Source of the DNA: Halomonas sp. SpR8
GTDB taxonomy: Bacteria; Pseudomonadota; Gammaproteobacteria; Pseudomonadales; Halomonadaceae
Direction of reading: 5' to 3'
Length of the DNA: 64,000 bases
Assembly (NCBI RefSeq): GCF_031010195.1
Contig: NZ_JAUAMC010000003.1
Span: forward strand, 124,001 to 188,000
The notes under the pieces are model-generated. The model was not told the DNA's origin. It saw only the letters and a list, made by a program, of their open reading frames with translations, and did not search any database. A program made the translations under genes and the position numbers. Shown piece after piece: positions 35,489 through 46,052 of the stretch (within the stretch, counting starts at the first letter, position 1; every line of letters begins with the position of its first letter).

Positions 35489-36202
35489 ATGAATTTAATT
35501 CTGCTTGCCCCTCATGATCTCACCGACGATGGCCATGTCTGCATTACCGACCCACGACGGTTGATGCATCTACGTGATGTGCATCGCTCAGCGCCTGGCG
35601 ACCTTATGACCGTTGGTGTGCAGGGCGGCGCCATGGGCAAAGCACTGCTGACCGAGCTCACCGCTGAGCGCGCTACTTTCAAGCTGGAAAACCTTGACGA
35701 GCCACCGCCCCCGCCGTTGCCCGTGCATCTGGTTTTAGCCCTTCCCCGGCCGCGCATGTTGGCACGCACGTTAGAGCACGTAACGGCATTAGGAGTAAAG
35801 GAGATCACGCTACTGCATACCAAGCGAGTAGAAAAAAGCTACTGGCAATCGCCTGAGTTGCGCACTGATAAAATTCATCAGCACTTGATATTAGGCCTAG
35901 AACAAGCGTGCGATACGCAATTGCCGAGCGTGACGTTTAGCAAAGGGTTCAGGCCTTTTCTAGAGCAGCAGTTACCCGACTTACTTAGCCACCGCCGCGG
36001 TCTACTCGCCCACCCCGGCATGCCCAATGCCTGCCCCAGAAACATCAGTGAGCCGACCTTATTACTGGTCGGGCCAGAAGGAGGGTTTATAAATTGGGAG
36101 GTTGAACAGCTAATAGCGGCAGGCTGTGAGGGTATGCATATGGGGCCGCGCATTTTGCGCGTCGAAACAGCCGTGACTGCCCTGCTATCACGACTGTTTT
36201 AA
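35489..36202 (+). CDS. rsmE: 16S rRNA (uracil1498-N3)-methyltransferase
   Basis: RsmE is a SPOUT-fold enzyme that methylates U1498 of 16S rRNA. The N-terminal PUA-like region contains HLRDVHRSAPGD, and the knot region has LLVGPEGGF and GPRILRVETA. The 237 residues are typical. It is divergent from phaR. Confidence 0.93.
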   Translation: MNLILLAPHDLTDDGHVCITDPRRLMHLRDVHRSAPGDLMTVGVQGGAMGKALLTELTAERATFKLENLDEPPPPPLPVHLVLALPRPRMLARTLEHVTALGVKEITLLHTKRVEKSYWQSPELRTDKIHQHLILGLEQACDTQLPSVTFSKGFRPFLEQQLPDLLSHRRGLLAHPGMPNACPRNISEPTLLLVGPEGGFINWEVEQLIAAGCEGMHMGPRILRVETAVTALLSRLF

Positions 36203-36256
36203 GCACTTAGCTCAAGCCAGTACCCAAACCAAGACGCATATCGACACTAATCAACA

Positions 36257-36811
36257 CTAGGACTGATCATCTTCCGGGTCGTGAGGCACAAGTTCTGCAT
36301 CTTCACCGCACTCGGGGTCTTGCAAGAAAGTATCGCGCACATCTAGCAAGCCTAGGTGGCTAATCGTGCGGCGACCTAACAGCAGCGGATAATTCATCTC
36401 TTCACGATCACGCAGGCTGAACTGCTCTTCATAAACAGTATCGCCCATACAGACTTCCATCAGCACCACCGGGCGCTCGTCGCGCCCACCGGCACCTCGA
36501 ACGGTAAGCTCACGATATACCGGGCGCTCAATTTCATCGCTGAACACTTCTCCGCTCTCTTGGTCTTCTAGCTTCAAACGAAAGCGCACCCACTCTTCGT
36601 CATCTTGCTCGAAAAGCTCAATGTCACGCGCATCTAACGAAGACGTTAGCGCGCCGCTGTCTAGCTTGGCCTTAACCTCTATACCCCAGGGCTGTAAGGT
36701 CGCTTTTTCAACCCAACCGAAGACTTTGCCATCGTCTGCTACCGCCATGGAAGCCGATAGCAAGGATCCCACGACCACACCGCCTAGCAATATTTTGCCC
36801 ATCAAATGCAT
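36257..36811 (-). CDS. periplasmic retropepsin-like protein (ATP-dependent zinc protease family)
   Basis: A signal peptide (about residues 4-26, ILLGGVVVGSLLSASMAVA) precedes a retropepsin-like domain. The aspartyl-protease-like motif is KAKLDSGALTSSLDA, and the C-terminal part has YPLLLGRRTISHLGLLDV. This matches proteins annotated as ATP-dependent zinc proteases related to the RimK neighbourhood, but nothing in the sequence suggests ATP or zinc use. The ATG chosen has AAGGA seven bases upstream. The tail is acidic. It lies downstream of a lytic transglycosylase. Confidence 0.8.
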   Translation of the reverse strand: MHLMGKILLGGVVVGSLLSASMAVADDGKVFGWVEKATLQPWGIEVKAKLDSGALTSSLDARDIELFEQDDEEWVRFRLKLEDQESGEVFSDEIERPVYRELTVRGAGGRDERPVVLMEVCMGDTVYEEQFSLRDREEMNYPLLLGRRTISHLGLLDVRDTFLQDPECGEDAELVPHDPEDDQS

Positions 36812-36853
36812 AACATCATCCTTGGTAAAGTAAAAAGGGCCTGCCAACGCGGC

Positions 36854-38122
36854 TTACTCTGAACGACGACGAAGCTGTTCAAGCAGCTCTTGTGTCGCAA
36901 ACCCATCCGGTATTAACCCTTGATCACGCTGGAAGTTCCGCAACCCCTGACGCGTGTTCGGGCCCATAACACCGTCAGCACCGCCCACCGAGTAACCGAC
37001 CCGATTTAGTCCACGCTGAAGTTCTTGAATGTCATCACGAGTCAGCGGGGCTTTATCACGCGGCCATGCGTGCTGAATACCATCGCGCTGGGCAATGGCA
37101 TCCGCTAACGTCGCGACGGCCAGCGCGTAACTGGTGGCATTGTTATAGCGTAAAATGGCGCGAAAATTAGCGCCAACCAAGAAGGCAGGTCCCTCAGCGC
37201 CAGCTGGAATCACTATGGCGGCACTGTCAAAATCCGGCAACTCACCTTGCTGTGCTTGCACGCCTTGTTGGCGCCACTCGGCACTGCTGCGGCGCTCGGT
37301 TTGAGCATAATCAAACCCTTGCGGCAAACGCACCTCAGCGCCCCACGGCTGGCCGGTTTGCCAACCCGCTTTATCAAGGTAGTTAGCCGTCGACGCCATC
37401 ACATCAGGAATACTGCCCCAGATATCGCGACGACCATCGCCGTCACCATCCACTGCGTAGGCTTCAAAGCTGCTGGGAATAAACTGGGTGTGGCCCATTG
37501 CACCGGCCCATGACCCTTTCATCTGTTCTGCGGCAATATCACCTTCATCGATAATGCGCAGCGCAGCAAGCAGCTCGCCCCGTGCAAAATCACGCCGCCG
37601 ACCATCGTAAGCCAAGGTGGCAAGGGACTCTAACGTTGAAAAATCACCGAAATTGCTGCCGTAGTTACTCTCGATGCCCCAAATAGCGACAATAATTTCA
37701 GCTGGCACGCCGAAGCGCTGCTGCATTTGCAGTGCGGTACCGCGATGATCGGCAAATTTTTCCCGCCCGTTCGTAATGCGGGTCGATGAGACAGCAGTAT
37801 CAAGATACTCCCAGATAGGCCTAACAAATTCGGGCTGATAACTATCGAGTTCAAGCACGCGCTCACGATAACGAACGCCATCAAATGCACTGCTGAGTGT
37901 CGCTTCGCTAATACCTTGATCCGCAGCGTACTGACGAAAATCAGCAAGCCACTGTTGAAAATTAGCATAGCGAATATCGGTTGCTGCTTGGGTATCCACC
38001 TCACTCATCAATTGAGGATTGGCCAGCGCTACCCCACTTACAAAAGGAGTGCTTAGCGCTGCGATTAATGAGGCGTATAAAAAAGGACGAACACGTCGTC
38101 CAGCCGAAAGGTTTCGAGACAT
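36854..38122 (-). CDS. lytic murein transglycosylase, MltB-type with peptidoglycan-binding domain
   Basis: The 422-residue exported protein has a signal peptide, an SLT_2 (MltB-like) catalytic domain and a C-terminal PG_binding_1 domain. The catalytic glutamate is in VAIWGIESNYG; GAMGHTQFIPSSFEAYAVD is also characteristic. The end QRGLNRVGYSVGGADGVMG marks the peptidoglycan-binding domain. No lipobox is seen, so it is likely soluble in the periplasm. It probably cleaves glycan strands to 1,6-anhydro products during wall turnover. Confidence 0.93.
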   Translation of the reverse strand: MSRNLSAGRRVRPFLYASLIAALSTPFVSGVALANPQLMSEVDTQAATDIRYANFQQWLADFRQYAADQGISEATLSSAFDGVRYRERVLELDSYQPEFVRPIWEYLDTAVSSTRITNGREKFADHRGTALQMQQRFGVPAEIIVAIWGIESNYGSNFGDFSTLESLATLAYDGRRRDFARGELLAALRIIDEGDIAAEQMKGSWAGAMGHTQFIPSSFEAYAVDGDGDGRRDIWGSIPDVMASTANYLDKAGWQTGQPWGAEVRLPQGFDYAQTERRSSAEWRQQGVQAQQGELPDFDSAAIVIPAGAEGPAFLVGANFRAILRYNNATSYALAVATLADAIAQRDGIQHAWPRDKAPLTRDDIQELQRGLNRVGYSVGGADGVMGPNTRQGLRNFQRDQGLIPDGFATQELLEQLRRRSE

Positions 38123-38240
38123 CGTTTAATTCCTTGGGCAGTCCTTAGCATGCCTGGAATGATGGCCTAGAAAAGTAAGAGTTACCAGCCTTCAAGATGG
38201 GCCTGCAGTATTGATCACATAATCTCATTCGAATTCACGA

Positions 38241-39659
38241 TTAAACTGCGTTGTTACCCAGCTTGGACCAAGGTATCAGCCAACGCTCCCACTGTAGGGG
38301 TTCAACATAGGGAGATGAAAACGTCTCAGGATCAGATCGCCATGGCTGGTGACGCTCTAAACCGTAGGGTAGCTTTTCAAGTTGCTTCAGCCAGTGAGCG
38401 ACATAGAGACCTTTAGGATCATATTGGCCCGCCTGTTTTAGTACATTAAAGTAACGATTCTGGTGCGGATCGCGTCCAATTCCTGCGATATAGCGCCAGT
38501 TGCCCCAATTGCTGGCGACATCGTAGTCAATCAAGCAGTGCTCAAACCATAATGCCCCCAACCGCCAATCTACGTCTAAGTCTTTAACCAAAAAGCTCGC
38601 CACATTTTGGCGAGCGCGATTAGATAGCCAGCCGGTCTGACGAAGCTCCAGCATGGCAGCATCGATAAACGGCACGCCTGTATCTGCATCACGCCACGCA
38701 TCGAAAGCGGCGCAAGGCTTAGCAAGCTGACGAGAACCAAACGTTTTCTTTCCCTCTAACTGGGCGGCGCGGGTAAAATATTCTCTCCAAAGTAACTCGA
38801 AGATAATCCAGTAGCTGGATTCATTGCTGCCATGCTCGGCCTCCCAAGCCTTCACGGCGTCATTTACCTGCCGAGCCGATAAGCAGCCCCGTGCGAGCCA
38901 GGGCGACAAGCGGGTTGAAAAATTAGCGCCTAACAAACCATTGCGCGTTTTCTTGTACGTTTCGCCCCCTTTTTGATGCCACAAATAGTCGTGCAGCCGC
39001 TCATATGCTGCTGCTTCCCCCCCTTGATAGGTATATCCCTGCCGAGCGTCGGGCTTCCAGAGGGCACTCTGTTTACATACGGATTTGAGGGGTGGAAAAC
39101 CGCGCGGCGCATCGGGCCAGTGTGGCAGCGTTATTGGCGCCGGGTGGCTGGCGGGAATAGAACTGGTCTTCTCAACGCTGCGCCTAAAACCGGAAAAGCT
39201 CGCGGGCAACGCCTCAAGCTCAAAGGGCAGCGCGTGGCGATCAATGAGCCGGCCACTCTCGATACAATCCAATTGCGTTTGGTCAGAAAGGCCTTTTGCA
39301 ACGGCTTGAATATGGGCCGTTTCTTCAACCCCAGCATGGTCGGCAACACGCACTTGGCGAGCGTTAAGCGATAGCGCTAGCTCAATCACTATATCACTGG
39401 GATTACCGATGCGTACCAGTAGATCGCTGCCTCTTTGCAGCAGCTCACCGCGTAGCTCCATTAAGCTTTGCCATAGGAAGCGTAACCGGGCGGGGCCAAT
39501 TCGCGGCGTGGTTTCACCCTCCATAAAAGGCGTCAACCAACGCTCGTCTAATACGTAGAGGCACACCAGGTAATTAGGTGGGGATGCAAACTGAAAAAGT
39601 TCGTTATCGGCGACGCGCAGGTCATCTTGCAACCAGACAATGTCAATCGTGCTGTTCAT
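38241..39659 (-). CDS. cryptochrome DASH / photolyase-family flavoprotein
   Basis: This 472-residue protein has the N-terminal antenna-binding fold (VWLQDDLRVADNE) and the FAD-binding domain. DASH-like features are TYKKTRNGLLGANFSTRLSP, SYWIIFELLWREYF, VDWRLGALWFEH and DPHQNRYFNVLKQAGQYD. Cry-DASH proteins repair pyrimidine dimers in single-stranded or loop DNA and may sense light. AGGAGG lies seven bases before the ATG, ruling out the longer frame. Its start overlaps the DUF2256 gene by 17 bases, a common pairing. Confidence 0.9.
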   Translation of the reverse strand: MNSTIDIVWLQDDLRVADNELFQFASPPNYLVCLYVLDERWLTPFMEGETTPRIGPARLRFLWQSLMELRGELLQRGSDLLVRIGNPSDIVIELALSLNARQVRVADHAGVEETAHIQAVAKGLSDQTQLDCIESGRLIDRHALPFELEALPASFSGFRRSVEKTSSIPASHPAPITLPHWPDAPRGFPPLKSVCKQSALWKPDARQGYTYQGGEAAAYERLHDYLWHQKGGETYKKTRNGLLGANFSTRLSPWLARGCLSARQVNDAVKAWEAEHGSNESSYWIIFELLWREYFTRAAQLEGKKTFGSRQLAKPCAAFDAWRDADTGVPFIDAAMLELRQTGWLSNRARQNVASFLVKDLDVDWRLGALWFEHCLIDYDVASNWGNWRYIAGIGRDPHQNRYFNVLKQAGQYDPKGLYVAHWLKQLEKLPYGLERHQPWRSDPETFSSPYVEPLQWERWLIPWSKLGNNAV

Positions 39660-39819
39660 ACTCGTGCCTCCTGGGGTGCTTCGCTTGCCTAGCACTACGA
39701 CAGCAGCGCTCGCTGCAGTAGCGCACTTCATCCCAGCAGCGCGTCCATTTCTTCCGCCAAGTAAACGGTCGCAGGCATTGAATACAGGTTTTTTGCGGCA
39801 GGTGCTGTTTGCGTTGCAT
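39643..39819 (-). CDS. DUF2256 small zinc-ribbon-like protein
   Basis: The 58-residue protein contains KTCIQCLRPFTWRKKWTRCW and YCSERCC, with cysteine pairs that could bind a metal. This matches DUF2256, a small family often next to photolyase and cryptochrome genes. Translation may start at this ATG or at a GTG two codons earlier; neither has a strong ribosome site. It is cotranscribed and overlapping with the cryptochrome DASH gene, so a helper role is likely but unproven. Confidence 0.88.
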   Translation of the reverse strand: MQRKQHLPQKTCIQCLRPFTWRKKWTRCWDEVRYCSERCCRSARQAKHPRRHEYEQHD

Positions 39820-39875
39820 GGTCACGGTTAATCACACTTTTGGCGCGTCATGATATAACACATGGACGCATCATC

Positions 39876-39888
39876 TTATACAGTATAA
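39876..39888 (-). promoter_or_regulatory. TTATAC-A-GTATAA dyad at the DUF2256/cryptochrome promoter
   Basis: A perfect 13-base palindrome lies 57 bases before the DUF2256 start, followed on the plus strand by a near-palindrome TTATTGTACATAA. On the minus strand it contains a TATACT that can serve as the -10 box, behind an AT-rich stretch. A similar dyad precedes the (6-4) photolyase gene at 47.3 kb. A MerR-type light regulator such as LitR/CarH is a possible binder; none is encoded here. Confidence 0.4.
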
Positions 39889-39950
39889 TTATTGTACATA
39901 ATTTATTTTTACTTGTTGTATGAAAAACGTCTTAGCATCAATAACAGGCA

Positions 39951-39975
39951 AAAAAAAAGCCACCCATCGGTGGCT
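39951..39975 (-). terminator. rho-independent terminator of the mnh operon
   Basis: On the minus strand AGCCACC and GGTGGCT pair around a four-base loop and are followed by an uninterrupted run of at least eight T. It lies 31 bases after the mnhG stop. Confidence 0.85.
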
Positions 39976-40005
39976 CAATTAACGCTTTCTGCTTTTTAGC
40001 TAAAA

Positions 40006-40410
40006 CTAATCTGGATCAGATTCGCGGGGCTGACGCTTGGCGTTTTCCTGGGTTTCCAGGCCACTCTTCAGTTCGTGCGTTAACGGATCATAGTTAGGGC
40101 GCAATTCATCCTTTACGGTACCGCTCCAGAGCTTAGAGCCAACAAAGTAACCGGCGCGACCAATCACATGAGCAGCCACCGGAGCGGTCATCAGAATAAA
40201 GACGATGATGGCAAAAGAACGAGCAACAATACCCACTTCCGCAAAGTGCATCGCTGCCGCCAGCATAATTAATATGACGCCTAATGCAGCGGCCTTGGTC
40301 GTGGCATGCATACGGGTTAGCAGATCAGGCAGCCGTAGCAACCCTACCGAGGCCAGTAGCATAAAGAGTGCGCCACCTAAAATTAGCGTGCCTTTTATCA
40401 CATCAATCAT
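40006..40410 (-). CDS. mnhG: Na+/H+ antiporter subunit G
   Basis: MrpG/MnhG is a three-helix membrane subunit of the Mrp antiporter. The family motif LLRLPDLLTRMHATTKAAALG is present in the first half. The ATG beginning MIDVIKGT is preceded by a G-rich ribosome site and overlaps mnhF by eight bases; a longer frame is unlikely. It is the last of seven mnh genes. The polar C-terminal tail is about 35 residues. Confidence 0.94.
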   Translation of the reverse strand: MIDVIKGTLILGGALFMLLASVGLLRLPDLLTRMHATTKAAALGVILIMLAAAMHFAEVGIVARSFAIIVFILMTAPVAAHVIGRAGYFVGSKLWSGTVKDELRPNYDPLTHELKSGLETQENAKRQPRESDPD

Positions 40411-40672
40411 CGCGTGGCCCCCCTCTTTCCAAAAAGCGCGCAAACGCAATGGCCGCCAAGAACCCCATCAATGCGATCACAATAGCAGCATCCAGAAAAC
40501 TGGCGACGCCTGACTTGATGGCATAGACCCCGACTAGCCCCACAACCGTCGTCGAAAACAGTTCCAAGGCCACAACGCGATCAGGCAAACTAGGGCCGCG
40601 CACTACACGTACAAAAGTAAGGATAAGTGCCAGGCTCATAATGACCTGGCTAATTAGAATAACGGTATCCAT
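40403..40672 (-). CDS. mnhF: Na+/H+ antiporter subunit F
   Basis: The 89-residue protein has three hydrophobic helices and the conserved RVVRGPSLPDRVVALELFS loop of MrpF. It is essential for antiporter assembly in studied Mrp systems. The start overlaps the mnhE stop by one base. Confidence 0.95.
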   Translation of the reverse strand: MDTVILISQVIMSLALILTFVRVVRGPSLPDRVVALELFSTTVVGLVGVYAIKSGVASFLDAAIVIALMGFLAAIAFARFLERGGPRDD

Positions 40673-41145
40673 TAGCGAAACAGCTCCAAAGCCCTATGCT
40701 CCATCTCTTTCAAGTTACGCCGTAACTCCTCTTCGTCATCTAAAAACATCGCATGGATATATAGCACCTTACGATCATCAGACACATCCAGACTGAGCGT
40801 TCCAGGGGTGAGAGAGATTAAATTGGCTACCATGGTGATTTCTATTTCAGTGCGAGCTGAAAGCGGCATCGCAATGACGCCTGGTTTCATGTGCCAGGGC
40901 GGCGTCACAATATCAAAAGCAACGCGCAGGTTAGCTTGGATCAGTTCTTTAAGAAAAAAACCGATAAAACCCAAAAATCGCGGCACGCGGGCCGGATAGC
41001 CCTTTAAGGAGTCGAGCTGTGGCTCGATCAATATCAAGGTGATATAGCCAAATATCAAACCGACAAGGAGATTTAACCCGGTAAAATCACCGCTCAGCAG
41101 TACCCAGGCAAGCCCTAACAGAAGATTCCAAATAGCACCGGTCAT
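40672..41145 (-). CDS. mnhE: Na+/H+ antiporter subunit E
   Basis: The 157-residue MrpE-type subunit has N-terminal membrane segments (LLLGLAWVLLSGDFT) and the conserved soluble part ANLISLTPGTLSLDVSDD, then LYIHAMF. The start overlaps the mnhD stop by four bases. Confidence 0.95.
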   Translation of the reverse strand: MTGAIWNLLLGLAWVLLSGDFTGLNLLVGLIFGYITLILIEPQLDSLKGYPARVPRFLGFIGFFLKELIQANLRVAFDIVTPPWHMKPGVIAMPLSARTEIEITMVANLISLTPGTLSLDVSDDRKVLYIHAMFLDDEEELRRNLKEMEHRALELFR

Positions 41146-42746
41146 GGCATTTCCTCCCCGGCGTCAGCCTCAGGTTCTTCTTCTATGGCGGCAGTCGGTT
41201 CCAGCAGTACCTCTTCAGCGCTGGCTGACACTCCCAACACGGCTTCGATATACCCGCGGGGCTCAAGCAGTTGATCACCAATGCCTGTCATAACCCACAT
41301 GATCGGCTCCGCAAACACACCAATTAACAGTGATGAAAGCGCTAATATCATGACGGGCAGATACATCATCCACAGGCTTGGCTTTAATAATCTACCGTCA
41401 TCACCAGTGGGCGTAGCGGTTTCTGGCACTCGATTATCTTCCGGCAGAGACTTCCAAAACACTTCATTCCAAATTTTCACCATGGAGTAGAGCGTCATTA
41501 GCCCCACCGCGAGGGCTATACCCGTGACCACATAGGCTTCAGCCTCTAAACCGGCACGCACAAGCACAAACTTGGCAAAAAAGCCTGACAGCGGCGGTAT
41601 ACCGGCCAACGAGAAGGCAGAGATAAAGAACGCAACGGCCAACCAGGGGCGCTCACGATATAATCCGCCCATTTTTTTCAGTTGGTAGGTGCCCTGCAAA
41701 CGGTGAGTAATACCACTAATCAAGAAGAGGTTCGTTTTCACCACCATATTGTGCACGATGGCAAACACACCGCCTGCTATGGCCAAAGGCGTATAAATGG
41801 CTAACCCGAGAATCATATAGCCAATTTGGCTGACGATATGGAACGACAAAATGCGTCTGAACTCATACTGAGCCGCAGCCCCCAACACACCCGTGACCAT
41901 GGTAAACACCGCGCCCCAGAGCATGATGTCCTGGAGGTAGCCCATGGTTTGATCAAATATGAGCGTGAAGACACGAAACATTGCATACACGCCGACCTTG
42001 GTAAGCAGTCCAGCAAACAGGGCCGAGACAGCGACCGGGGGGGTGTGATAAGACGCTGGCAGCCAGAAGAACAGCGGGAAAGCTGCCGCTTTAATGCCAA
42101 AGGCGACCATAAACATGACTGCCAATACTTCGACCATCCCCGTGTGCTCTGCTTCATCCATGCGTAGGGCAATATCGGCCATATTAAGCGTGCCCACCAT
42201 GCCGTAGAGCAGCCCCACCGCACTCAGGAAGATAACCGATGCCAGCAAGTTCAGGGTAACGTACTTAATCGCCCCTTCCATTTGCGCCCGTTCGCCGCCT
42301 AGGATCAACAGCGCAAACGAAGCCACCAGCATTACTTCAAACCATACATAGAGGTTAAAGAGATCGCCGGTCAAAAATGCCCCCATTACCCCCGCGAGCA
42401 GCAGATGCATTAGCGGATAGTAGCCAAATTTTTCATGACCGCGACCGGTGGTGGCCAACGAGTAGATCCCCATCGCCAAACCGATAGTCGCGGTCATCAG
42501 CACCATTACCGCACTCAGCAGATCGGCAATTAAGGTAATGCCAAAGGGAGCCGGCCAGCTACCCATCTGCATGGTGACGTAGCCCTCCGACAGCGTCGTG
42601 GCAAACAGCCATAGGCTAACAAACAGTAACGCAGCATTACCGGCCACCGCCATAAAGCGCTGCATAGGCCGCGAGCGCCAAAACAATATTGAGATTGCCC
42701 CTGACAGCAAGGGCAAGAGGACGGGAAGAGCAACTTCAGGCCTCAC
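41142..42746 (-). CDS. mnhD: Na+/H+ antiporter subunit D
   Basis: MrpD is one of two NuoL/M/N-like proton-translocating subunits. The 534-residue protein has about 14 hydrophobic segments; the conserved lysine helix includes [20 protein letters not shown] and the later [15 protein letters not shown]. The C-terminal 30 residues are acidic. Translation starts at GTG within a GTGA overlap with mnhC, so the genes are coupled. Confidence 0.95.
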   Translation of the reverse strand: MRPEVALPVLLPLLSGAISILFWRSRPMQRFMAVAGNAALLFVSLWLFATTLSEGYVTMQMGSWPAPFGITLIADLLSAVMVLMTATIGLAMGIYSLATTGRGHEKFGYYPLMHLLLAGVMGAFLTGDLFNLYVWFEVMLVASFALLILGGERAQMEGAIKYVTLNLLASVIFLSAVGLLYGMVGTLNMADIALRMDEAEHTGMVEVLAVMFMVAFGIKAAAFPLFFWLPASYHTPPVAVSALFAGLLTKVGVYAMFRVFTLIFDQTMGYLQDIMLWGAVFTMVTGVLGAAAQYEFRRILSFHIVSQIGYMILGLAIYTPLAIAGGVFAIVHNMVVKTNLFLISGITHRLQGTYQLKKMGGLYRERPWLAVAFFISAFSLAGIPPLSGFFAKFVLVRAGLEAEAYVVTGIALAVGLMTLYSMVKIWNEVFWKSLPEDNRVPETATPTGDDGRLLKPSLWMMYLPVMILALSSLLIGVFAEPIMWVMTGIGDQLLEPRGYIEAVLGVSASAEEVLLEPTAAIEEEPEADAGEEMP

Positions 42747-43090
42747 GTATCAGTATCCTTCATCTTATCGAGATCATCGGCCTTAACCACTTCGTAGGCA
42801 CGTCGAATCAACACCACCGCAAATGCAAGCACTCCAAAGGCAATCACGATCGCCGTCAGCACGACGGCTTGAGGGAGCGGGTCAGCGACGCCACTAGGTG
42901 GCTGCATCATGCCTTCTGCAATGAGCGGCGGTGCGCCCCGGGTCATCCCCGCAGTGGTAAAAATCAGCAAATTAGCGGCGTTGGAGAGCAGCATCAATCC
43001 AATCACCAGTTTGACGATGGAGCGGCGCAGCATCATAAAAATAGCCGTCGCGTACATCAGGCCAATCGCTAGTGCCATTAATGGTTCCAT
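42743..43090 (-). CDS. mnhC: Na+/H+ antiporter subunit C
   Basis: This 115-residue NuoK-like subunit has three hydrophobic helices with [14 protein letters not shown] and the loop [16 protein letters not shown], both typical of MrpC. GGAGG lies before the ATG. It lies 18 bases after mnhB. Confidence 0.95.
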   Translation of the reverse strand: MEPLMALAIGLMYATAIFMMLRRSIVKLVIGLMLLSNAANLLIFTTAGMTRGAPPLIAEGMMQPPSGVADPLPQAVVLTAIVIAFGVLAFAVVLIRRAYEVVKADDLDKMKDTDT

Positions 43091-43108
43091 ACTGAGCCTC
43101 CTAGTAAC

Positions 43109-43540
43109 TCAAGGTTCATCCTTGTCGACCTCCATAAGCGTCATCACCATGCCAGTAACGGAACCCAGCACGGCAAAATACACGCCAATATCAAAAATCA
43201 GCGGCGTGGAAGCCTTAAAGTCGATAACCGGAATGGTCCACCACTGGGCGGTCAAAAATGGTTGGCCCATAAACCAGGCGGGCACCACCGACACCATACC
43301 CAGCAGCAAGCCAATGCCAATCAGGTCGCGGGGGTCGACCATGCGCAGTACTTCTTTGGTGGCACTGACCCCAAAGGCAAACAGATAGAGCGTAAACGCC
43401 CCTGCCGCCACTAGGCCCGCAATAAACCCTCCGCCGGGCTCGTCGTGACCGCGGAGGAGCAAAAAAACGGAAAACAGCAGCTGCAGTGGCATTAAAAAGC
43501 GCGCTGCCGTGTTAAGAATAATCGTGCCTGACTTAACCAT
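43109..43540 (-). CDS. mnhB: Na+/H+ antiporter subunit B
   Basis: The 143-residue MrpB subunit has the motif [20 protein letters not shown] and the later [17 protein letters not shown], both family signatures. It has four hydrophobic helices. The start overlaps mnhA by eight bases. Confidence 0.95.
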   Translation of the reverse strand: MVKSGTIILNTAARFLMPLQLLFSVFLLLRGHDEPGGGFIAGLVAAGAFTLYLFAFGVSATKEVLRMVDPRDLIGIGLLLGMVSVVPAWFMGQPFLTAQWWTIPVIDFKASTPLIFDIGVYFAVLGSVTGMVMTLMEVDKDEP

Positions 43541-45899
43541 CGTAAGGCTCCTTGTTCGTCACTTTGTTGCTCTCGACGCTCTTACTATCACTACTTTCAC
43601 TATGCCGGGTATCTCCATGACGCAACCTGAGCATGGCGATAACGCCGATTGCGGCGAGCGCCAGCACAAACATTTCACCCAAGGTATCCAGGGCACGGTA
43701 GTCCACCAAAATAACGTTGACGATGTTGCGCCCATGCGCCAATGGCGCACTGTTCTCAATCATGTAGGTCGAAATCGGCTCAAACTGCTGAATACTCCAG
43801 GAAGTCATAATCAACAGGCAGATCAAAATGCCCATCATGGCAGCCACCGAGCCATCGCGTATACGTTCCAGGCTGGTGGAGAGATTTGAAAACCTTGGCA
43901 GCCGAAACAGCACCAGCACCAGCAAAATAACCGTTAAGGTTTCCACCAGCAGCTGGGTAATCGCCAAATCGGGCGCACTAAACAGAATAAAAATAAGCGC
44001 GATAGAGAACCCCATCACCCCCACTGAGACCACTGCCCCAAGACGCGAGCGAGTGGTTGTCGCAAACAGCGCCCCCATTGCCATGGTGCCAGCCACTACC
44101 GCCTCGTGAAAACGCACATCCAAATCAAAGGCAAACTGAGGTGAATGGCGTAGCAGGATTGAGTTGCCAATGAGCGCGATGAGTGTAATCAGCATGACCA
44201 GAATGTAGTTACGCATGTACCCATTCTGCAGTATCCGCGTTTGCCACTCGGAGAAACTGACAATGCCATTCATCAAGCTTTCATAACCCGCCTCGGGGCC
44301 ATGGCGCATGATAGGCGCTAACACAGAAAGCTTGGCACGAACGCCGTCCCAGCTTTTAAACAATAAAAAGCCTAAGCCAAGGCTAATGATCGACATTATC
44401 AACGCGACGTTGATGCCGTACCAAAGTGATAACGCCACTTCCAGCGTTTGGCCAGCCACTGACGTGGCGGCGGCAGTCAACAGCGCGTCGGCTCCCAGCA
44501 TGGCGGGCAGCAACCCCAATAGCAGCGACCCCAATGCCAATAACGCCGGCCCCACTAACATGCTTCGCGGCGCTTCATAAGGTTCTAGCGGGGTGTGGTG
44601 GCGCTTACCGTAGAAGGGGCGCAGCGCAATAATAAAGGCCACCGCGATCGTTAAGATAGAAGCAACAAAGGCAAACAGTACCAGTAGCATTCGGAAGCTA
44701 TCGGCGCCCAGCACCGACTCAAGCATCAATTCCTTGCCGATAAAACCAAATAGCGGCGGCACGCCCGCAAGGGAGAGTGACGCTACCAACGCGATAGTCG
44801 CGGTAACGGGCATCAACTTTCGCAGCCCCCCCATCTGCGTCACATCTTTGGTGCCGGTCTCATGGTCGAGAATACCGGCGACCATAAATAGCGCCCCTTT
44901 GTACAGCGAGTGTGCTAGCAGGAAGGTAACAAATGCGGTCATCGCGTACTCAGTGCCAATACCCAGTAGCATCGTCAACGTGCCCAACGCCATAATGGTC
45001 GAGTAAGCGAGCAGCTTTTTAATATTGGTGTGGTGGATAGCTAAAAACGCGCCGGTTAGCATCGTGATCGCCCCCACCACTGACAGAATCCCAACCCACA
45101 TCGCCGTGCCGCCCAGCTCCGGATGCAACCGCGCCAGCAGATAAATCCCCGCTTTCACCATGGTGGCCGAGTGCAGGTAGGCAGAAACTGGCGTGGGCGC
45201 CGCCATGGCGTTGGGTAGCCAGAAATGAAAGGGAAACTGTGCCGACTTGGTAAATGCCCCCAGCAGCAAACAGATCAGCATTGGCGTGTAGAACGCATGT
45301 TCACGCAGGTCGGCCTGCTGATTGAGAATCTCCGACAGTGACCAGCTACCGCTGGCAATTCCCAGCAGCACCAATCCAGCCATTAATGCCAACCCGCCAG
45401 CCACGGTTACAAACAAGCCTTGCCGAGCAGACTTGCGCGCGTTGATGTCGGCGTGATTAAAACCGATCAACAAATAGGAGGTAATGCTGGTCAGTTCCCA
45501 AAAAATAAACAGCGTAAAGAGGCCGTCAGCTAACACCAGTCCCAGCATAGAAACCATGAAAGCAACCAGCGCGATATGAAAACGTGCAAGATCAGGATGA
45601 TCTTTTAAATAGCCACCGGCATACACCAATACGCAGGCGCCCATCACGGTGATCAATAGACCAAACAGCAGTGACAAACCATCCAGTAGGAAAGTAAGGC
45701 TGATACCCAACGAGGGTACCCACTCCCACTCCAGCAGAATGCTCCCATTGGCGATGACTTCAGGGGCTTGAAGTGCCAACCACGCCGCCAGCCCAGCCGG
45801 AAACAGGGCCAACACCTGGCTAGTGCGCTGGCCGAACCAGCTTTGCAGCATCGGCGAAAGCGCCGCTAGCACGAAACCCATCAATACGGCGACTTGCAT
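43533..45899 (-). CDS. mnhA: Na+/H+ antiporter subunit A
   Basis: MrpA is the large NuoL-like subunit. The 788 residues hold about 20 hydrophobic segments with the NuoL core ([38 protein letters not shown]) and the C-terminal MrpA-specific domain ([20 protein letters not shown]). It is the first gene of the group 1 order A-B-C-D-E-F-G. AGGAGG precedes the ATG. The complex expels Na+ using the proton gradient, fitting a salt- or alkali-adapted host. Confidence 0.96.
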   Translation of the reverse strand: MQVAVLMGFVLAALSPMLQSWFGQRTSQVLALFPAGLAAWLALQAPEVIANGSILLEWEWVPSLGISLTFLLDGLSLLFGLLITVMGACVLVYAGGYLKDHPDLARFHIALVAFMVSMLGLVLADGLFTLFIFWELTSITSYLLIGFNHADINARKSARQGLFVTVAGGLALMAGLVLLGIASGSWSLSEILNQQADLREHAFYTPMLICLLLGAFTKSAQFPFHFWLPNAMAAPTPVSAYLHSATMVKAGIYLLARLHPELGGTAMWVGILSVVGAITMLTGAFLAIHHTNIKKLLAYSTIMALGTLTMLLGIGTEYAMTAFVTFLLAHSLYKGALFMVAGILDHETGTKDVTQMGGLRKLMPVTATIALVASLSLAGVPPLFGFIGKELMLESVLGADSFRMLLVLFAFVASILTIAVAFIIALRPFYGKRHHTPLEPYEAPRSMLVGPALLALGSLLLGLLPAMLGADALLTAAATSVAGQTLEVALSLWYGINVALIMSIISLGLGFLLFKSWDGVRAKLSVLAPIMRHGPEAGYESLMNGIVSFSEWQTRILQNGYMRNYILVMLITLIALIGNSILLRHSPQFAFDLDVRFHEAVVAGTMAMGALFATTTRSRLGAVVSVGVMGFSIALIFILFSAPDLAITQLLVETLTVILLVLVLFRLPRFSNLSTSLERIRDGSVAAMMGILICLLIMTSWSIQQFEPISTYMIENSAPLAHGRNIVNVILVDYRALDTLGEMFVLALAAIGVIAMLRLRHGDTRHSESSDSKSVESNKVTNKEPYDG

Positions 45900-46011
45900 C
45901 TAACCCAACCTCCTGAATAACGAAAGGCCCACCATTGAAGCAGTAAAGGCATCATGCCTAGTCACTGGCACCCTAGCGTTGAAGTAGTGTGATTCTAAAG
46001 TTGTACACCTT

Positions 46012-46040
46012 ATAACAGGCAGTTTTTACTGACCAGTCAA
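46012..46040 (-). promoter_or_regulatory. sigma70-type promoter of the mnh operon
   Basis: On the minus strand TTGACT and TGTTAT are separated by exactly 17 bases. The start of transcription would be near 46005, leaving a leader of about 105 bases with a small AGGCAT-G-ATGCCT hairpin before the ribosome site. Confidence 0.5.
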
Positions 46041-46052
46041 ACGCATAAACGC

